Assembly: GCA_016124795.1 (NCBI GenBank)
Contig: WGNB01000024.1
Span: 21,433 to 85,432, forward strand
Source of the DNA: Rhodopseudomonas sp.
Lineage (GTDB): Bacteria; Pseudomonadota; Alphaproteobacteria; Rhizobiales; Xanthobacteraceae
Reading direction: 5' to 3'
DNA length: 64,000 nucleotides
Shown: piece after piece, positions 8,687-16,794 of the stretch
Layout: each line of letters opens with the position of its first letter
Position numbering within the stretch: position 1 is the first letter of the stretch
Notes under the pieces: model-generated
What the model was told of the DNA's origin: nothing
The model's input: the letters and a program-made list of their open reading frames with translations, nothing else
Databases searched by the model: none
Position numbers and translations under genes: made by a program

Positions 8687-9139
8687 GCGGCGATCCAGCC
8701 CGAATCGGCGACCCCGGCCGGCCCTCGCGACTCATCCGTCGAGGGCGGCCGGTCTGCCGCCGCGCCAGACCGCGATGCGCATACCGACCGCCGACGTTGA
8801 GCCGCAGCGGAACGGCGGACCCGACCAACAAACTCTTCGCAACGATGGGGCTCAATTGACTGGGGCCTACGCATCGGCCGCGCGGGCCTGACACCGACCA
8901 CCGATGCGGACAGCACGTCGGCATCGCCCCGCTCGCCCGGCGGTCCAGGTCGTTGCCGCAGCCAACCTGCCCTTGGTCCAGGGACGCTTTCCGTCGGATT
9001 TTGACCGGGTCTTTGTTTTGGGCTTCGCGCCGGTCCTCGGCCTTGCCGTCGACCCGATCCTGGCTTGTCGCCCTTAATGACCGGGCTTGTTTGCCGCCTT
9101 TGACGGCGCCCTCTGAGAGCCCACCCCTAAACGCAATCA
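8687..9139. other. Non-coding stretch downstream of the BclA-like gene
   Basis: About 450 bp between two converging genes. Apart from the hairpin at 8714-8752 nothing recognisable was seen. Small plus-strand ORFs (8658-8891, 8953-9207) look like unspecific open frames in GC-rich DNA. Confidence 0.55.
8714..8752 (+). terminator. Hairpin after the BclA-like gene
   Basis: CCGGCC-G-GCCCTCG pairs with CGAGGGC-GGCCGG, a 13-bp stem with one bulged G, beginning 28 nt after the stop codon. It has no U tract. It may be a terminator or transcript-stabilising structure. Confidence 0.5.
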
Positions 9140-9168
9140 GGCGGCGGTCCCTTTTGGGAACCGCCGCC
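9140..9168 (-). terminator. Terminator hairpin after the porin gene
   Basis: GGCGGCGGT-CCC TTTT GGG-A-ACCGCCGCC forms a long stem with one bulge about 45 bp past the porin stop codon. It lies between converging genes and could act in both directions. Confidence 0.65.
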
Positions 9169-9210
9169 CGTTGCAGCCGAAGAGGCAGTAATCGGCTTAG
9201 ACCTTAGGTC

Positions 9211-10068
9211 CTACTTGAGGGCCGAGAAGGTGGTGTCGAACTTGAGGGTGGCGACGAAAGCATCCTTACAGATGTTCGAACCGGCGCCGACCGACGGGGT
9301 CGAGGTGCACTGAGCGGCAGTCGACGAAGCGTTGGTGTCGTAGTAACGCAGGTCGAGGGTCATCGCCTTGTAGTTGAACGCGATGCCGATGTTGTACTGC
9401 GTGTAGTCGGCGAAGTTGACGCCAGCCGCCTTCAGGCCGCTGCCGTAGGTCTGACGGCCGATTTCACCCGAGATCGTGCTGGTGATGCCCCAGGGCATGA
9501 ACTGCGGCAGGGTAACCGCGGCGCCGCCCGAGTAGTAGGTCGCCGAAACGCCCGAGTTGCCGAAGTTGTCGCCGGTGTAGACCGAACCGCTGAGGGTCAA
9601 CCAGTCGGTGACCTTGTACGACGGCTTGGCGTAGAACTCGCCGTAGCTGATGCTGCTGCTGGCCTTGACCGGCGAAGTGGCGGCCGGACCCGGATAGGCG
9701 TAGTAGACGTAGCCCAAATCCAAGCCGAACTTCTCGTACGACAGGCGGGCGCCGACGCTGTTGTCGAATTCAGCATTGGCGAAGCCCGAGTACAGGCTCG
9801 AACCCCAGACGCCAGCGTACAAGGTCAGCCACGGAGCGGCGGTGTAGTCGAGTTCGAAGTAGCCCTGAACGGCCGGCTGCTTGTTCGACTGCGAGATGCC
9901 GCGCAGGATGTAGTCGCTGGTGAAAGCGGTGCCGAAGGCGATGTCCCACGGCGACGGAGCCGGAGCCGGAGCCTTGGTGTAAGCCTTGACCGGCATGTCG
10001 GCCGCGAAGGCCGGCGCAGCAGCGGTAACCGCCAGCGCTGCAACAACGGAGAGAACGATTTTTTTCAT
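9211..10068 (-). CDS. TorF-family putative porin / outer-membrane protein
   Basis: A 285-residue protein with a standard Sec signal peptide (MKKIVLSVVAALAVTAAAPAFA, residues 1-22). A short Ala/Pro linker follows, then DIAFGTAFTSDYILRGISQS, the opening of the TorF/gcw_chp family of predicted beta-barrels found in Gram-negative bacteria. Alternating aromatic and polar residues and the C-terminal ATLKFDTTFSALK fit a small outer-membrane barrel. The gene stands alone, with its own terminator and a long upstream region. The family function is not established. A role in small-solute passage is inferred from the barrel pattern only. Confidence 0.85.
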   Translation of the reverse strand: MKKIVLSVVAALAVTAAAPAFAADMPVKAYTKAPAPAPSPWDIAFGTAFTSDYILRGISQSNKQPAVQGYFELDYTAAPWLTLYAGVWGSSLYSGFANAEFDNSVGARLSYEKFGLDLGYVYYAYPGPAATSPVKASSSISYGEFYAKPSYKVTDWLTLSGSVYTGDNFGNSGVSATYYSGGAAVTLPQFMPWGITSTISGEIGRQTYGSGLKAAGVNFADYTQYNIGIAFNYKAMTLDLRYYDTNASSTAAQCTSTPSVGAGSNICKDAFVATLKFDTTFSALK

Positions 10069-10566
10069 AGGACCCTGCCCCTTTTCATTTCGATCGACTT
10101 GCTGCCGATACCTAAAATAGCTCGCCTCTTGTGTACTTCAGTTTCCAAGCCCGGCCCTGGCTGCGATCGACCCGTACACAAAAGGGCTCGCATTAGGTCT
10201 TGATTTACATCGCCTACAACCGTTTCCAGCAAGCCAAAAACATCATCAAGTGCCGCCTTTTTAGGCGTTTAGCGCCTGTTGTCACAGAATGTGGGGTACT
10301 GTTGCGTCGATGTCACAATTTTCCGGACGAAACGTGGTGAGCAAAGCCGGAATGTCACCGTCAAACGGGGAAAACTCACGCATTCGACCGATCCGTTAGC
10401 GGTATCGAATGCGCGGCGCGCCGATCGGCGCACAGCCGATTCTACCGCGCCGCCGTCCTGGAACCGGTGCCAATCGGGCGTGGCGCTCACGCTCGGAACA
10501 GTCGCACCTTACCGCGGACGACACCGACCGCTGCCGTCCGCCCCCCAAAATACCGCCGCCAAACGA
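10069..10566. other. Long upstream region of the porin gene
   Basis: About 500 bp without a convincing gene. The part near the porin contains the inverted pair TTGTGTAC/GTACACAA. Plus-strand ORFs here (10279-10785, 10409-11269) run antisense into the next gene and were rejected. Confidence 0.55.
10129..10181 (-). promoter_or_regulatory. Widely spaced inverted pair TTGTGTAC ... GTACACAA upstream of the porin gene
   Basis: Two perfectly complementary 8-mers, 10129-10136 and 10174-10181, are separated by 37 nt and start about 60 bp upstream of the porin ATG. They could be paired operator half-sites or an mRNA leader stem. Only the sequence symmetry supports this. Confidence 0.3.
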
Positions 10567-10592
10567 CAAAGGGTCCCAAGCGGGACCCTTTG
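10567..10592 (-). terminator. Terminator hairpin after the ketopantoate-reductase-like gene
   Basis: A perfect 11-bp stem (CAAAGGGTCCC / GGGACCCTTTG) with an AAGC loop lies about 50 bp after the stop codon. On the minus strand it ends in CCCTTTGTCG, a short T run. Confidence 0.7.
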
Positions 10593-10639
10593 CGCATCTC
10601 ATGACACGTTTGCAGCGGCGGGCGGACGCCCGCCGGACC

Positions 10640-11710
10640 TCAGGCCGCCGCCTTCTTGCGGTTCTTGTCGAGCAGTTCGTCGACCAGCGCCACGCCGGCA
10701 TCGATCGCCGGATGGCTCAGGCCCTTCTGCTTGGCGATCAACTGCACCAGCTTGTCGGCGCGTTCGATGTTCGGCGCGCCGTTGAACAAGGCGCGGGCGG
10801 CCGACGCCGGCCGCGACAGGCTTTCCGCCGCCGCCGCGTATTTCTCGAACGGCACCAGGTCGGACGGCGCGGCCCCGAGTTTGACGCAGAGGTCGAACAC
10901 GAAGTTATAGACCGAGCGCGACTCCTCGATGTTGGTATGGACCGCTTCCTTGGCGGTGCGCATGCCGTCCTTGGTGATGCAGCGGTAGTTGCCGGCCAGC
11001 AGCATCGACCACTTGGCCAGCGGCACGAAGATCGAATCGAACACCTTCAGCTTGACCGGCAGTTCGATCTTGCCTTCCGGTGCATCGAAGCGAGCGGCTT
11101 CGACATCCTTCTCGAGCTGCTTGAGGATCGCGGTGTCGGAATCGCTGTCGAAGCGGGCGCATTTGAAATTGGTCGGCAGCGTCACCAGCAACTCATTGGC
11201 CTTGCCGTCCGGCGGACGAATCGCCTGCGGGTCCGGGCTGTTGAGCGTGATTTTCGTCGGGTCGAATGAATCCCAGACCGAGGCGTCGGTGTAGGCGGCC
11301 TTCAGCGGCTCATAATCGAGGCCGGGGATGCGCTTGATGTAAGGCAGCGGCGGCATGTTCATGATCGACATGCACGGCACCTTCGACTTGCCGACGGCAT
11401 CGAGCAGCTGGCGCACGCCCTCGGAGCGATATTGCGGCTCCTGCATGCACAGGCCGATCAGGTCATAGTCGCCCGGATTGACGCCGGTGGCGGGTCCCGC
11501 GGTCACCTTGCCCGGCAGCTTCGCCGATTCCAGCAGCACCGGGTCCTTGCGACCGCGTACCGGCAGCGTCACCTTGAAACCTTCGGCGTTGATCAGATCG
11601 GCTTCGGCCGGCAGGCAGACCAGATGGATCGAATGACCGCCGAACAGCAGCTTCGAGGCCAGCAACGACCCGTAGGATGCACCCATCAAAAGAATTTTCT
11701 GTGCTGGCAT
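10640..11710 (-). CDS. Ketopantoate reductase (ApbA/PanE)-like NAD(P)-binding protein
   Basis: A 356-residue cytoplasmic protein with an N-terminal Rossmann motif (ILLMGASYGSLLASKLLFGG, residues 5-24) and an all-helical C-terminal half, as in the 6-phosphogluconate-dehydrogenase-like fold of PanE/ApbA proteins. The GxxxGxxxA spacing departs from the usual GxGxxG, and the protein is longer than typical PanE (about 300 residues). The substrate is therefore unlikely to be ketopantoate itself. The ORF track starts at 11758, but GGGAG lies before the ATG at 11710, where the Rossmann strand begins, so that start is preferred. It is followed by a strong terminator and stands alone. Confidence 0.7.
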   Translation of the reverse strand: MPAQKILLMGASYGSLLASKLLFGGHSIHLVCLPAEADLINAEGFKVTLPVRGRKDPVLLESAKLPGKVTAGPATGVNPGDYDLIGLCMQEPQYRSEGVRQLLDAVGKSKVPCMSIMNMPPLPYIKRIPGLDYEPLKAAYTDASVWDSFDPTKITLNSPDPQAIRPPDGKANELLVTLPTNFKCARFDSDSDTAILKQLEKDVEAARFDAPEGKIELPVKLKVFDSIFVPLAKWSMLLAGNYRCITKDGMRTAKEAVHTNIEESRSVYNFVFDLCVKLGAAPSDLVPFEKYAAAAESLSRPASAARALFNGAPNIERADKLVQLIAKQKGLSHPAIDAGVALVDELLDKNRKKAAA

Positions 11711-11827
11711 TGTTTCTTGCTCCCTATCGCTTAATCGCGGAAACGCGCGCAATTTCATATGAGGTCCGGCCCGGACGGGCGCCGTCCCGCCATGCTAGGC
11801 GTCCAGGTCAGACGATGCAATTGGGGC

Positions 11828-12856
11828 CTAGCGGCGTTCGCTTTCCGCGGCAACCAGCGTCCGGCGGCGGCGTGGAACCAGCGCGAGCAAGGCGCGCCCG
11901 AACGGCGCGATGAACTCGCCGGTGACGGTATGAATGCCCGGTTGAACCGGCTCGACGCCGAAGCTGAGCTTCTCGCGGCGGCTGGCCGGAACATACAGGG
12001 TGCCGAACAGCCAGTCCCATATCGCGAGACAACTGCCGAGGTTCTTGTTGAAGTGAACCGGGTTGGTCGAGTGGTGGACCTGATGATGCGCCGGGCTGAT
12101 GAACAGCCGCCCGAGCACGCCGCGGAACGAGATCCACATGTGCGAATGCTGCAGGTGGACATAAGCGTAGATGAACACCACCAGGATCACGTTATTGCCG
12201 GACAGAACATATTGGTGACTGGCATCGCCGAACAGATAGGCCGCCACGCCGTTGGTCAGCGCGGCGACGACCGCCAGAATCTGGCCGAAGGTCCAGCTGT
12301 CCAGCGGATGCACCCGGAACGCCGTCAATGGCGTCAGCACTTCCGCGGTATGGTGCACCTTGTGCAGTTCCCACAGCACCGGCACCCGATGCTTGAGGTA
12401 ATGATCGAGCCAGTAACCGAACTCGTAGGCCAGGAACAGCATCGCCGTGATGCAGGAACGCGAAACGAATTCCGGCAATGACGACGGCGTCGGCGGGCCG
12501 AACAGCGCCACCAGACCCTGGACCACGCCATTGGTGAGGAACTGATAGGACACCGCCGCCATGCCGAAGATCACGGCATAGAGAAAGGTGTTGAACAGGA
12601 AATAGCCGAAATCGGCGACGGTCGAGGCGCTGCGCCAAATGCGCCGCGGAAACAGCGCCCGCGCCAAAACGCGCAACCGGACGCGGCGGCCCTTATGCCA
12701 GCGCGGCACCGCCAGAACGCCAATGGCAACGATCAGCGCGAAGCCGAGCGAAGTGAGCGAGAAGGATGAGCCGGCCGACAGCAGCACATGTGTCAGGCGA
12801 TAGAAATTGCCGACCAGACCTTGCCAAACAAGCTCCACGCACGCCCCCTGCCTCAC
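11828..12856 (-). CDS. Sterol desaturase / fatty acid hydroxylase family protein
   Basis: A 342-residue integral membrane di-iron enzyme. Several hydrophobic helices precede the histidine clusters HKVHH, HLQHSHM and HHQVHH (about residues 165-245), which bind the non-haem di-iron centre in this superfamily. Bacterial relatives hydroxylate or desaturate lipid-linked substrates such as hopanoids, carotenoids or fatty acids; which one applies here cannot be told. It is monocistronic on the minus strand. The start MRQGACVELV is the first in the ORF, and internal Met/Val starts a few residues later are possible. Confidence 0.85.
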   Translation of the reverse strand: MRQGACVELVWQGLVGNFYRLTHVLLSAGSSFSLTSLGFALIVAIGVLAVPRWHKGRRVRLRVLARALFPRRIWRSASTVADFGYFLFNTFLYAVIFGMAAVSYQFLTNGVVQGLVALFGPPTPSSLPEFVSRSCITAMLFLAYEFGYWLDHYLKHRVPVLWELHKVHHTAEVLTPLTAFRVHPLDSWTFGQILAVVAALTNGVAAYLFGDASHQYVLSGNNVILVVFIYAYVHLQHSHMWISFRGVLGRLFISPAHHQVHHSTNPVHFNKNLGSCLAIWDWLFGTLYVPASRREKLSFGVEPVQPGIHTVTGEFIAPFGRALLALVPRRRRTLVAAESERR

Positions 12857-13066
12857 CCGAGGAAGCGCTACCGTAGCGGCGGCGACGTAAGCAAAGGTTT
12901 ACGGCCAGCCGCGGATTCAGGGTTACCCGCGGGTTAACGCGACACGCCGGCGGCCGGTGCTGACGAAAGTCGGGCCAGAAGCCGAAAACCGAACTACCCG
13001 AGAACCGAAGCGTCAGTGAATGAAGCGCCGAAGACCCAGAGCGCCGAGGACCAAAACGCACAACAA
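12857..13066. other. Upstream region of the sterol-desaturase-family gene
   Basis: About 200 bp without a gene. It presumably holds the promoter of the minus-strand hydroxylase gene. No specific promoter or operator was recognised. Confidence 0.4.
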
Positions 13067-13094
13067 CGGGCGGTCCCCTTCCGGCGACCGCCCG
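13067..13094 (-). terminator. Terminator hairpin after the lysine-rich gene
   Basis: CGGGCGGTC and GACCGCCCG form a perfect 9-bp stem with a 10-nt loop about 55 bp after the stop codon of the lysine-rich protein gene. TTGTTGTGCGTTTTGG follows on the minus strand. Confidence 0.6.
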
Positions 13095-13147
13095 CCTTTT
13101 ATCTCGCGCCGTCGGGTCCGTTCCCCGGACCTCGCCGCCGGACCCGC

Positions 13148-13480
13148 CTAGTTGCCGTCGTCGGTCTTGCCGCCGAACAGGCCGCCGAAAGTCGGCATCA
13201 CCGAACCCGATCCCATCGGGGGCGGAACCGGCGCGGGCGCCGGAGCTGGCATCGCCGGCTTCTTTGCAGGCTTCTTTGCAGGTTTCTTGGCCGGCTTCTT
13301 CGCCGATTTCATTGCCGGCGGCTTCGCCGCGGCCTTGGCCTTTTTCTTGGCGACCTTCTTCTTGGCTGCCTTTTTGGTCTTCTTCAGTCCCTTCTTTTTC
13401 GACAGGACCGACTTTTTCGCCTTCTTGGCCTTTTTCGATTTCTTCTTGGATTTCGCCGCCGTCTTCCGCTTCTTCGCCAT
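13148..13480 (-). CDS. Lysine/alanine-rich histone H1-like protein
   Basis: A 110-residue, extremely basic protein. Residues 2-75 are almost entirely Lys, Ala, Pro and Ser with repeats such as KKPAKKPAKK. A Pro/Ala linker (PAPAPAPVPPP) and a short acidic/Gly end GGLFGGKTDDGN follow. Composition and repeat type match eukaryotic-H1-like DNA-binding proteins seen in many alphaproteobacteria, so a nucleoid-compaction role is likely but is inferred from composition. The ORF track starts at 13555; the ATG at 13480 is chosen because GGAGGG lies 8 nt upstream. Confidence 0.75.
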   Translation of the reverse strand: MAKKRKTAAKSKKKSKKAKKAKKSVLSKKKGLKKTKKAAKKKVAKKKAKAAAKPPAMKSAKKPAKKPAKKPAKKPAMPAPAPAPVPPPMGSGSVMPTFGGLFGGKTDDGN

Positions 13481-13715
13481 GATCGACCCTCCGGATCGGT
13501 TCAGAAAGATTGCCCCGTCAGGACCGCGGCCACGCGCCGCGATCCCGCGCCACACGCCTCACCCAAACACACGACAGACCTTGTCGAACAACACCTTCGT
13601 CGAACGACGTCATCCAGTAACCGCGTCGTCAAACAATCACGCCGACCGCGCGCCCGGCGCCTTCTCGACTTCGCCCCGACCGGCAAGTCGTCAACAAGTC
13701 GCCAGCACCAAACGG

Positions 13716-15026
13716 CTAGGCGCCGAGACCCACGAGCGGGCCCGGCGTCGGACCGCCGGTCGCCCAGTCGATCAGCTCGACCGTATGGACAACGGGTGTG
13801 GCGGTGCCTGAAGCGATCTGGGTCATGCAGCCAATATTTCCGGCGGCGATCACGTCCGCTGCGAGCCGTTCAATGTTGGCGACCTTGCGGTCCCTGAGCC
13901 GGTTCGCGATTGCCGGCTGAAGAATGTTGTAAGTGCCCGCCGAGCCGCAACACAAATGATTCTCTGCGATATCTTTGACGACAAACCCTAACTTGAAAAG
14001 TAAATCTTTCGGGGCATGCACCACCTTCTGACCGTGCTGCAATGAACAGGCCGCGTGATAGGCGACCGTCAGCCCCGGCACGGTCGCGACGGCCTTGAGT
14101 TCGAGCGTCGCCAGATACTCGCTGACGTCGCGCGCGAGGCTCGAGACCCGCTTGGCCTTGTCGGCATAAGCGGCGTCCTCACGCAGCATGAAGCCGTAGT
14201 CCTTGATCGTGGTGCCACAACCCGACACCGTGACCAGAATCGCGTCGACGCCCTCGCCTTCGATCTCGCGGGTCCAGGCATCGATGGTGTTTTTCGCCTG
14301 GGCCAGCGCCTGTTCCTCGCGCCCCATGTGATGCACCAGCGAGCCGCAGCAACCCTCGCCTTCGGCCACCACGACTTCGATGCCGTGCCGGTTCAACAGC
14401 CGGATCGTCGCCTCGTTGGTCGACGCGCTGAGCACCGGACCGATGCAGCCGGCCAGCAAGGCGACCCGGCCACGCTTCACGCCCTCCGCCGGGAACACTT
14501 TGCGGCTGCCGTCGGACGGCGGCGCCGGCTTGCTGCGCGGCGTCAGCCGCAGCATCGCGGCGAGCCGCGTCAGACCGACGGCGTGCAGTACCGGCGCCAG
14601 GGGCCGCGCGAGCTTGCCCGCCACCACCGCGAGCCGGAACAGGCCGGGGTCGGTCAGCACACGGGCGAGCATGGCGCGGATCGCGCGGTCGGCGAGCGGG
14701 CGCTTGTAGGTCTTCTCGATATGATCGCGGGCGTGATCGACCAGGTGCATGTAATGCACGCCGGACGGACAGGTCGTCATGCAGGACAGGCACGACAGGC
14801 AGCGGTCGACGTGCTTGACCACGTCCTTGCTGGCCGGCCGCTCCTGCTCCAGCATGTCCTTGATCAGGTAGATGCGGCCGCGCGGACTGTCGAGTTCGTC
14901 GCCGAGCAGAACGTAAGTCGGGCAGGTCGCGGTGCAGAATCCGCAATGCACGCAGGCGCGCAGAATCTTTTCCGATTCCGCGACTTGCGGGTCCATGAGC
15001 TGGGCGAGCGAGAAATTGGTTTGCAT
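13716..15026 (-). CDS. glcF: Glycolate oxidase iron-sulfur subunit GlcF
   Basis: A 436-residue subunit of membrane-associated glycolate (or D-lactate) oxidase. It passes electrons from the flavin subunits to the quinone pool. Two ferredoxin-like [4Fe-4S] motifs are visible: CVHCGFCTATCP (residues 25-36) and CLSCLSCMTTCP (76-87). Two CCG-domain cysteine pairs (CCGSLVHHMG and CCGSAGTYN) follow in the C-terminal half. It is the last gene of glcD-(toxin-antitoxin)-glcE-glcF, 9 bp after glcE. The length is close to the E. coli protein (407 residues). Confidence 0.93.
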   Translation of the reverse strand: MQTNFSLAQLMDPQVAESEKILRACVHCGFCTATCPTYVLLGDELDSPRGRIYLIKDMLEQERPASKDVVKHVDRCLSCLSCMTTCPSGVHYMHLVDHARDHIEKTYKRPLADRAIRAMLARVLTDPGLFRLAVVAGKLARPLAPVLHAVGLTRLAAMLRLTPRSKPAPPSDGSRKVFPAEGVKRGRVALLAGCIGPVLSASTNEATIRLLNRHGIEVVVAEGEGCCGSLVHHMGREEQALAQAKNTIDAWTREIEGEGVDAILVTVSGCGTTIKDYGFMLREDAAYADKAKRVSSLARDVSEYLATLELKAVATVPGLTVAYHAACSLQHGQKVVHAPKDLLFKLGFVVKDIAENHLCCGSAGTYNILQPAIANRLRDRKVANIERLAADVIAAGNIGCMTQIASGTATPVVHTVELIDWATGGPTPGPLVGLGA

Positions 15027-15035
15027 GACCGTTCT

Positions 15036-16262
15036 TTATACCCCCGCCCACATCCGGCCGGGATTGAGCACGCCCTTGGGATCGAAGCCGTCCTTCACCC
15101 GCTTCGACAGCGCGGCAAGGCCGGCGTTCTGCGGCTCGAACACGTCGACCGCCGCGCGCAACGCCGCCGGCGCCCGCACCAATGTCGCGTGACCGCCGAG
15201 TTCGGCGGTGGCGCGGCGGATTGAACCGGCATCGGCCTCGTTCTCGAATGGCATCGCCACCCAGACCAGGCCGCCGCCCCAGTCGTAGAACATTTGCGCC
15301 GCCGGCGTGATCAATTCGGCCAGCCGTTGCGCCTGGCGCGGCGCGGTCGAAATCCGCCACAGCGGCCGGGCCCGCGCGCTATCGGCGGCAAAAGGCGCGA
15401 CCTGACGAATGCTCGTCCACAGCGCCACGGAATCCTTTTCATCGAGAAGCGCCACCGGACCGAACGGCTTCAGCAAGCTGGCCAGCGCCTGCTTGCGATG
15501 CTCGACCGACGGCGTGACGCCCTCGAGCCGTAACACGGTCGCCGCCTCCGGCCGGGGCAGGCCGGCGAAATGCGACGCGACATGGTCGGGCAGATGCGCC
15601 GCGCCCGACACGTCGCAGGACGACCCCATGGCGGCCGCCATCGCCGCGCAAGCCTGCGCGTCGCCAAGGCCCTCGACAACAACGGAGGCTTGCGTCTCAG
15701 GCTTCGGCAGCACCTTGATCGTCACATCGGTCATCGCCGCCAGCGTGCCCCAGGAGCCGGCCAGCGCCTTGCACATGTCATAGCCGGTGACGTTCTTGAC
15801 CACCCGGCCACCCGACTTGATCGTCTCGCCCCGCCCGGTGACCGCGGTCACGCCGAGGAAGTGATCGCGCGCCGCGCCCGCCTTGATGCGGCGCGGACCG
15901 GACTGGTTGGCGGCGATGACGCCTCCGATGGTGCCTTGCCCGGCCGGCGCGCCGAACAGCGGGCCGTAGTCCATCGGCTCGAAATCGAGCTGCTGGTTGT
16001 TGCTGGCGAGCAAGGCCTCGATCGCCGCGAGCGGCGTGCCGGCCTTGGCCGACAGCACCAGTTCGGCCGGCTCGTAAAGCGTGACGCCGTCGAGCGCCGA
16101 CAGGTCGAGCGTCATGTCGGTCTGGCTCGGTCGGCCGATGCCACGCTTCGAACCGTGGCCTACGACGTCGAGCGCCTTGTCGTTCGAGGCCGCCCAGGCA
16201 ACGGCGTCCTCAACGTCCTTGGCATCGCGGGGCTTGAGTATGTCAGTCACAGATTTTCCCAC
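15036..16262 (-). CDS. glcE: Glycolate oxidase FAD-binding subunit GlcE
   Basis: A 408-residue FAD-binding (PCMH-type) subunit. It carries a family-typical GTIGGVIAANQSGPRRIKAGAARDHFLG stretch and GGRVVKNVTGYDMCKALAGSWGTLA, both diagnostic of GlcE. With GlcD and GlcF it oxidises glycolate to glyoxylate, feeding the glyoxylate pathway. Its 5' end overlaps the toxin gene by 16 bp, so translation of glcE now depends on, or is coupled to, the toxin cistron. This overlap is unusual for a glc operon. Confidence 0.93.
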   Translation of the reverse strand: MGKSVTDILKPRDAKDVEDAVAWAASNDKALDVVGHGSKRGIGRPSQTDMTLDLSALDGVTLYEPAELVLSAKAGTPLAAIEALLASNNQQLDFEPMDYGPLFGAPAGQGTIGGVIAANQSGPRRIKAGAARDHFLGVTAVTGRGETIKSGGRVVKNVTGYDMCKALAGSWGTLAAMTDVTIKVLPKPETQASVVVEGLGDAQACAAMAAAMGSSCDVSGAAHLPDHVASHFAGLPRPEAATVLRLEGVTPSVEHRKQALASLLKPFGPVALLDEKDSVALWTSIRQVAPFAADSARARPLWRISTAPRQAQRLAELITPAAQMFYDWGGGLVWVAMPFENEADAGSIRRATAELGGHATLVRAPAALRAAVDVFEPQNAGLAALSKRVKDGFDPKGVLNPGRMWAGV

Positions 16263-16537
16263 GGTTCTTCGCGCGCGCCGTGGATGATCCTTACGACGAC
16301 AGCTTCATCTTTTTTCAAAATGTAGAAAAGCAAATACGGAAACCGGACGAATGCAGCGCGGTGAACGCGGGGTCGGTTTGGCAAACGCTGGAAGGCGGAT
16401 GGAAACATCCTGATTTGATCTTCAATTTGGAAAAGCCGATCTGCAAAGCGATCTGCAGCTTGTGGATCGACCCGGTTTAGATCGTCATAAATTGCTTCCA
16501 ACTCGGCAAAAGCCAGGTCGGTATAACTGACTTTCAT
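16247..16537 (-). CDS. RelE/ParE-type toxin
   Basis: A 96-residue protein of the RelE/ParE superfamily. It starts MKVSYTDLAFAELEAIYDDL, has the central PNRPRVHRAAFVRFPYLLFYIL strand pair, and ends in VVVRIIHGAREEP, the usual last strand with a conserved HxxR. Family members are mRNA interferases (RelE) or gyrase inhibitors (ParE); the sequence alone does not decide between them. It overlaps the upstream antitoxin gene by 4 bp and the downstream glcE by 16 bp. It is placed inside the glycolate oxidase operon. Confidence 0.85.
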   Translation of the reverse strand: MKVSYTDLAFAELEAIYDDLNRVDPQAADRFADRLFQIEDQIRMFPSAFQRLPNRPRVHRAAFVRFPYLLFYILKKDEAVVVRIIHGAREEPWENL

Positions 16538-16764
16538 GAGCGGCGGAATTTCGCGAAGAGAGACTTGACCTTTTCGTCGGTCGCAATCTCACCGCGGTCC
16601 GCGGCGGCTACGCCCTCATCGATCGCTGTCAATTGCTCCTGCGTGAGATCATCCGATATCAACAACTGGGCTTCTACTTCAAGAATGACCTGCGCCAGCT
16701 TTTCCTGGTCTTGTTCGGACCAGGTCTCTACGCGCTCAAGCACTTCTTTAAGATGGCTCGTCAT
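16534..16764 (-). CDS. Antitoxin of the glc-operon toxin-antitoxin pair
   Basis: A 76-residue acidic protein directly upstream of, and overlapping by 4 bp, the RelE/ParE-type toxin. The N-terminal half is helical (LKEVLERVETWSEQDQEKLAQVILEVE). The C-terminal part AIDEGVAAADRGEIATDEKVKSLFAKF matches the toxin-binding tail type 'IDEGhxxxdxGxhxxxexh' found in many RelE/ParE partners. The same tail occurs in the antitoxin at 56151-56363, so the two modules are related. It lies 30 bp after glcD, probably on the same transcript; the complex normally binds its own promoter. Confidence 0.8.
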   Translation of the reverse strand: MTSHLKEVLERVETWSEQDQEKLAQVILEVEAQLLISDDLTQEQLTAIDEGVAAADRGEIATDEKVKSLFAKFRRS

Positions 16765-16794
16765 GCGGTCATCCTATCATAACCGGCAACGTCA

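Noticed and set aside
8953-9207. Possible small gene (84 codons) downstream of the BclA-like gene
   Set aside because: It is Arg/Ser-rich without start signals, and it overlaps the porin terminator hairpin.
13016-13897. Plus-strand ORF across the lysine-rich gene
   Set aside because: It is the reverse of Lys/Ala repeats and reads as Leu/Arg or Phe/Ala runs. It is an artefact of the repetitive composition.
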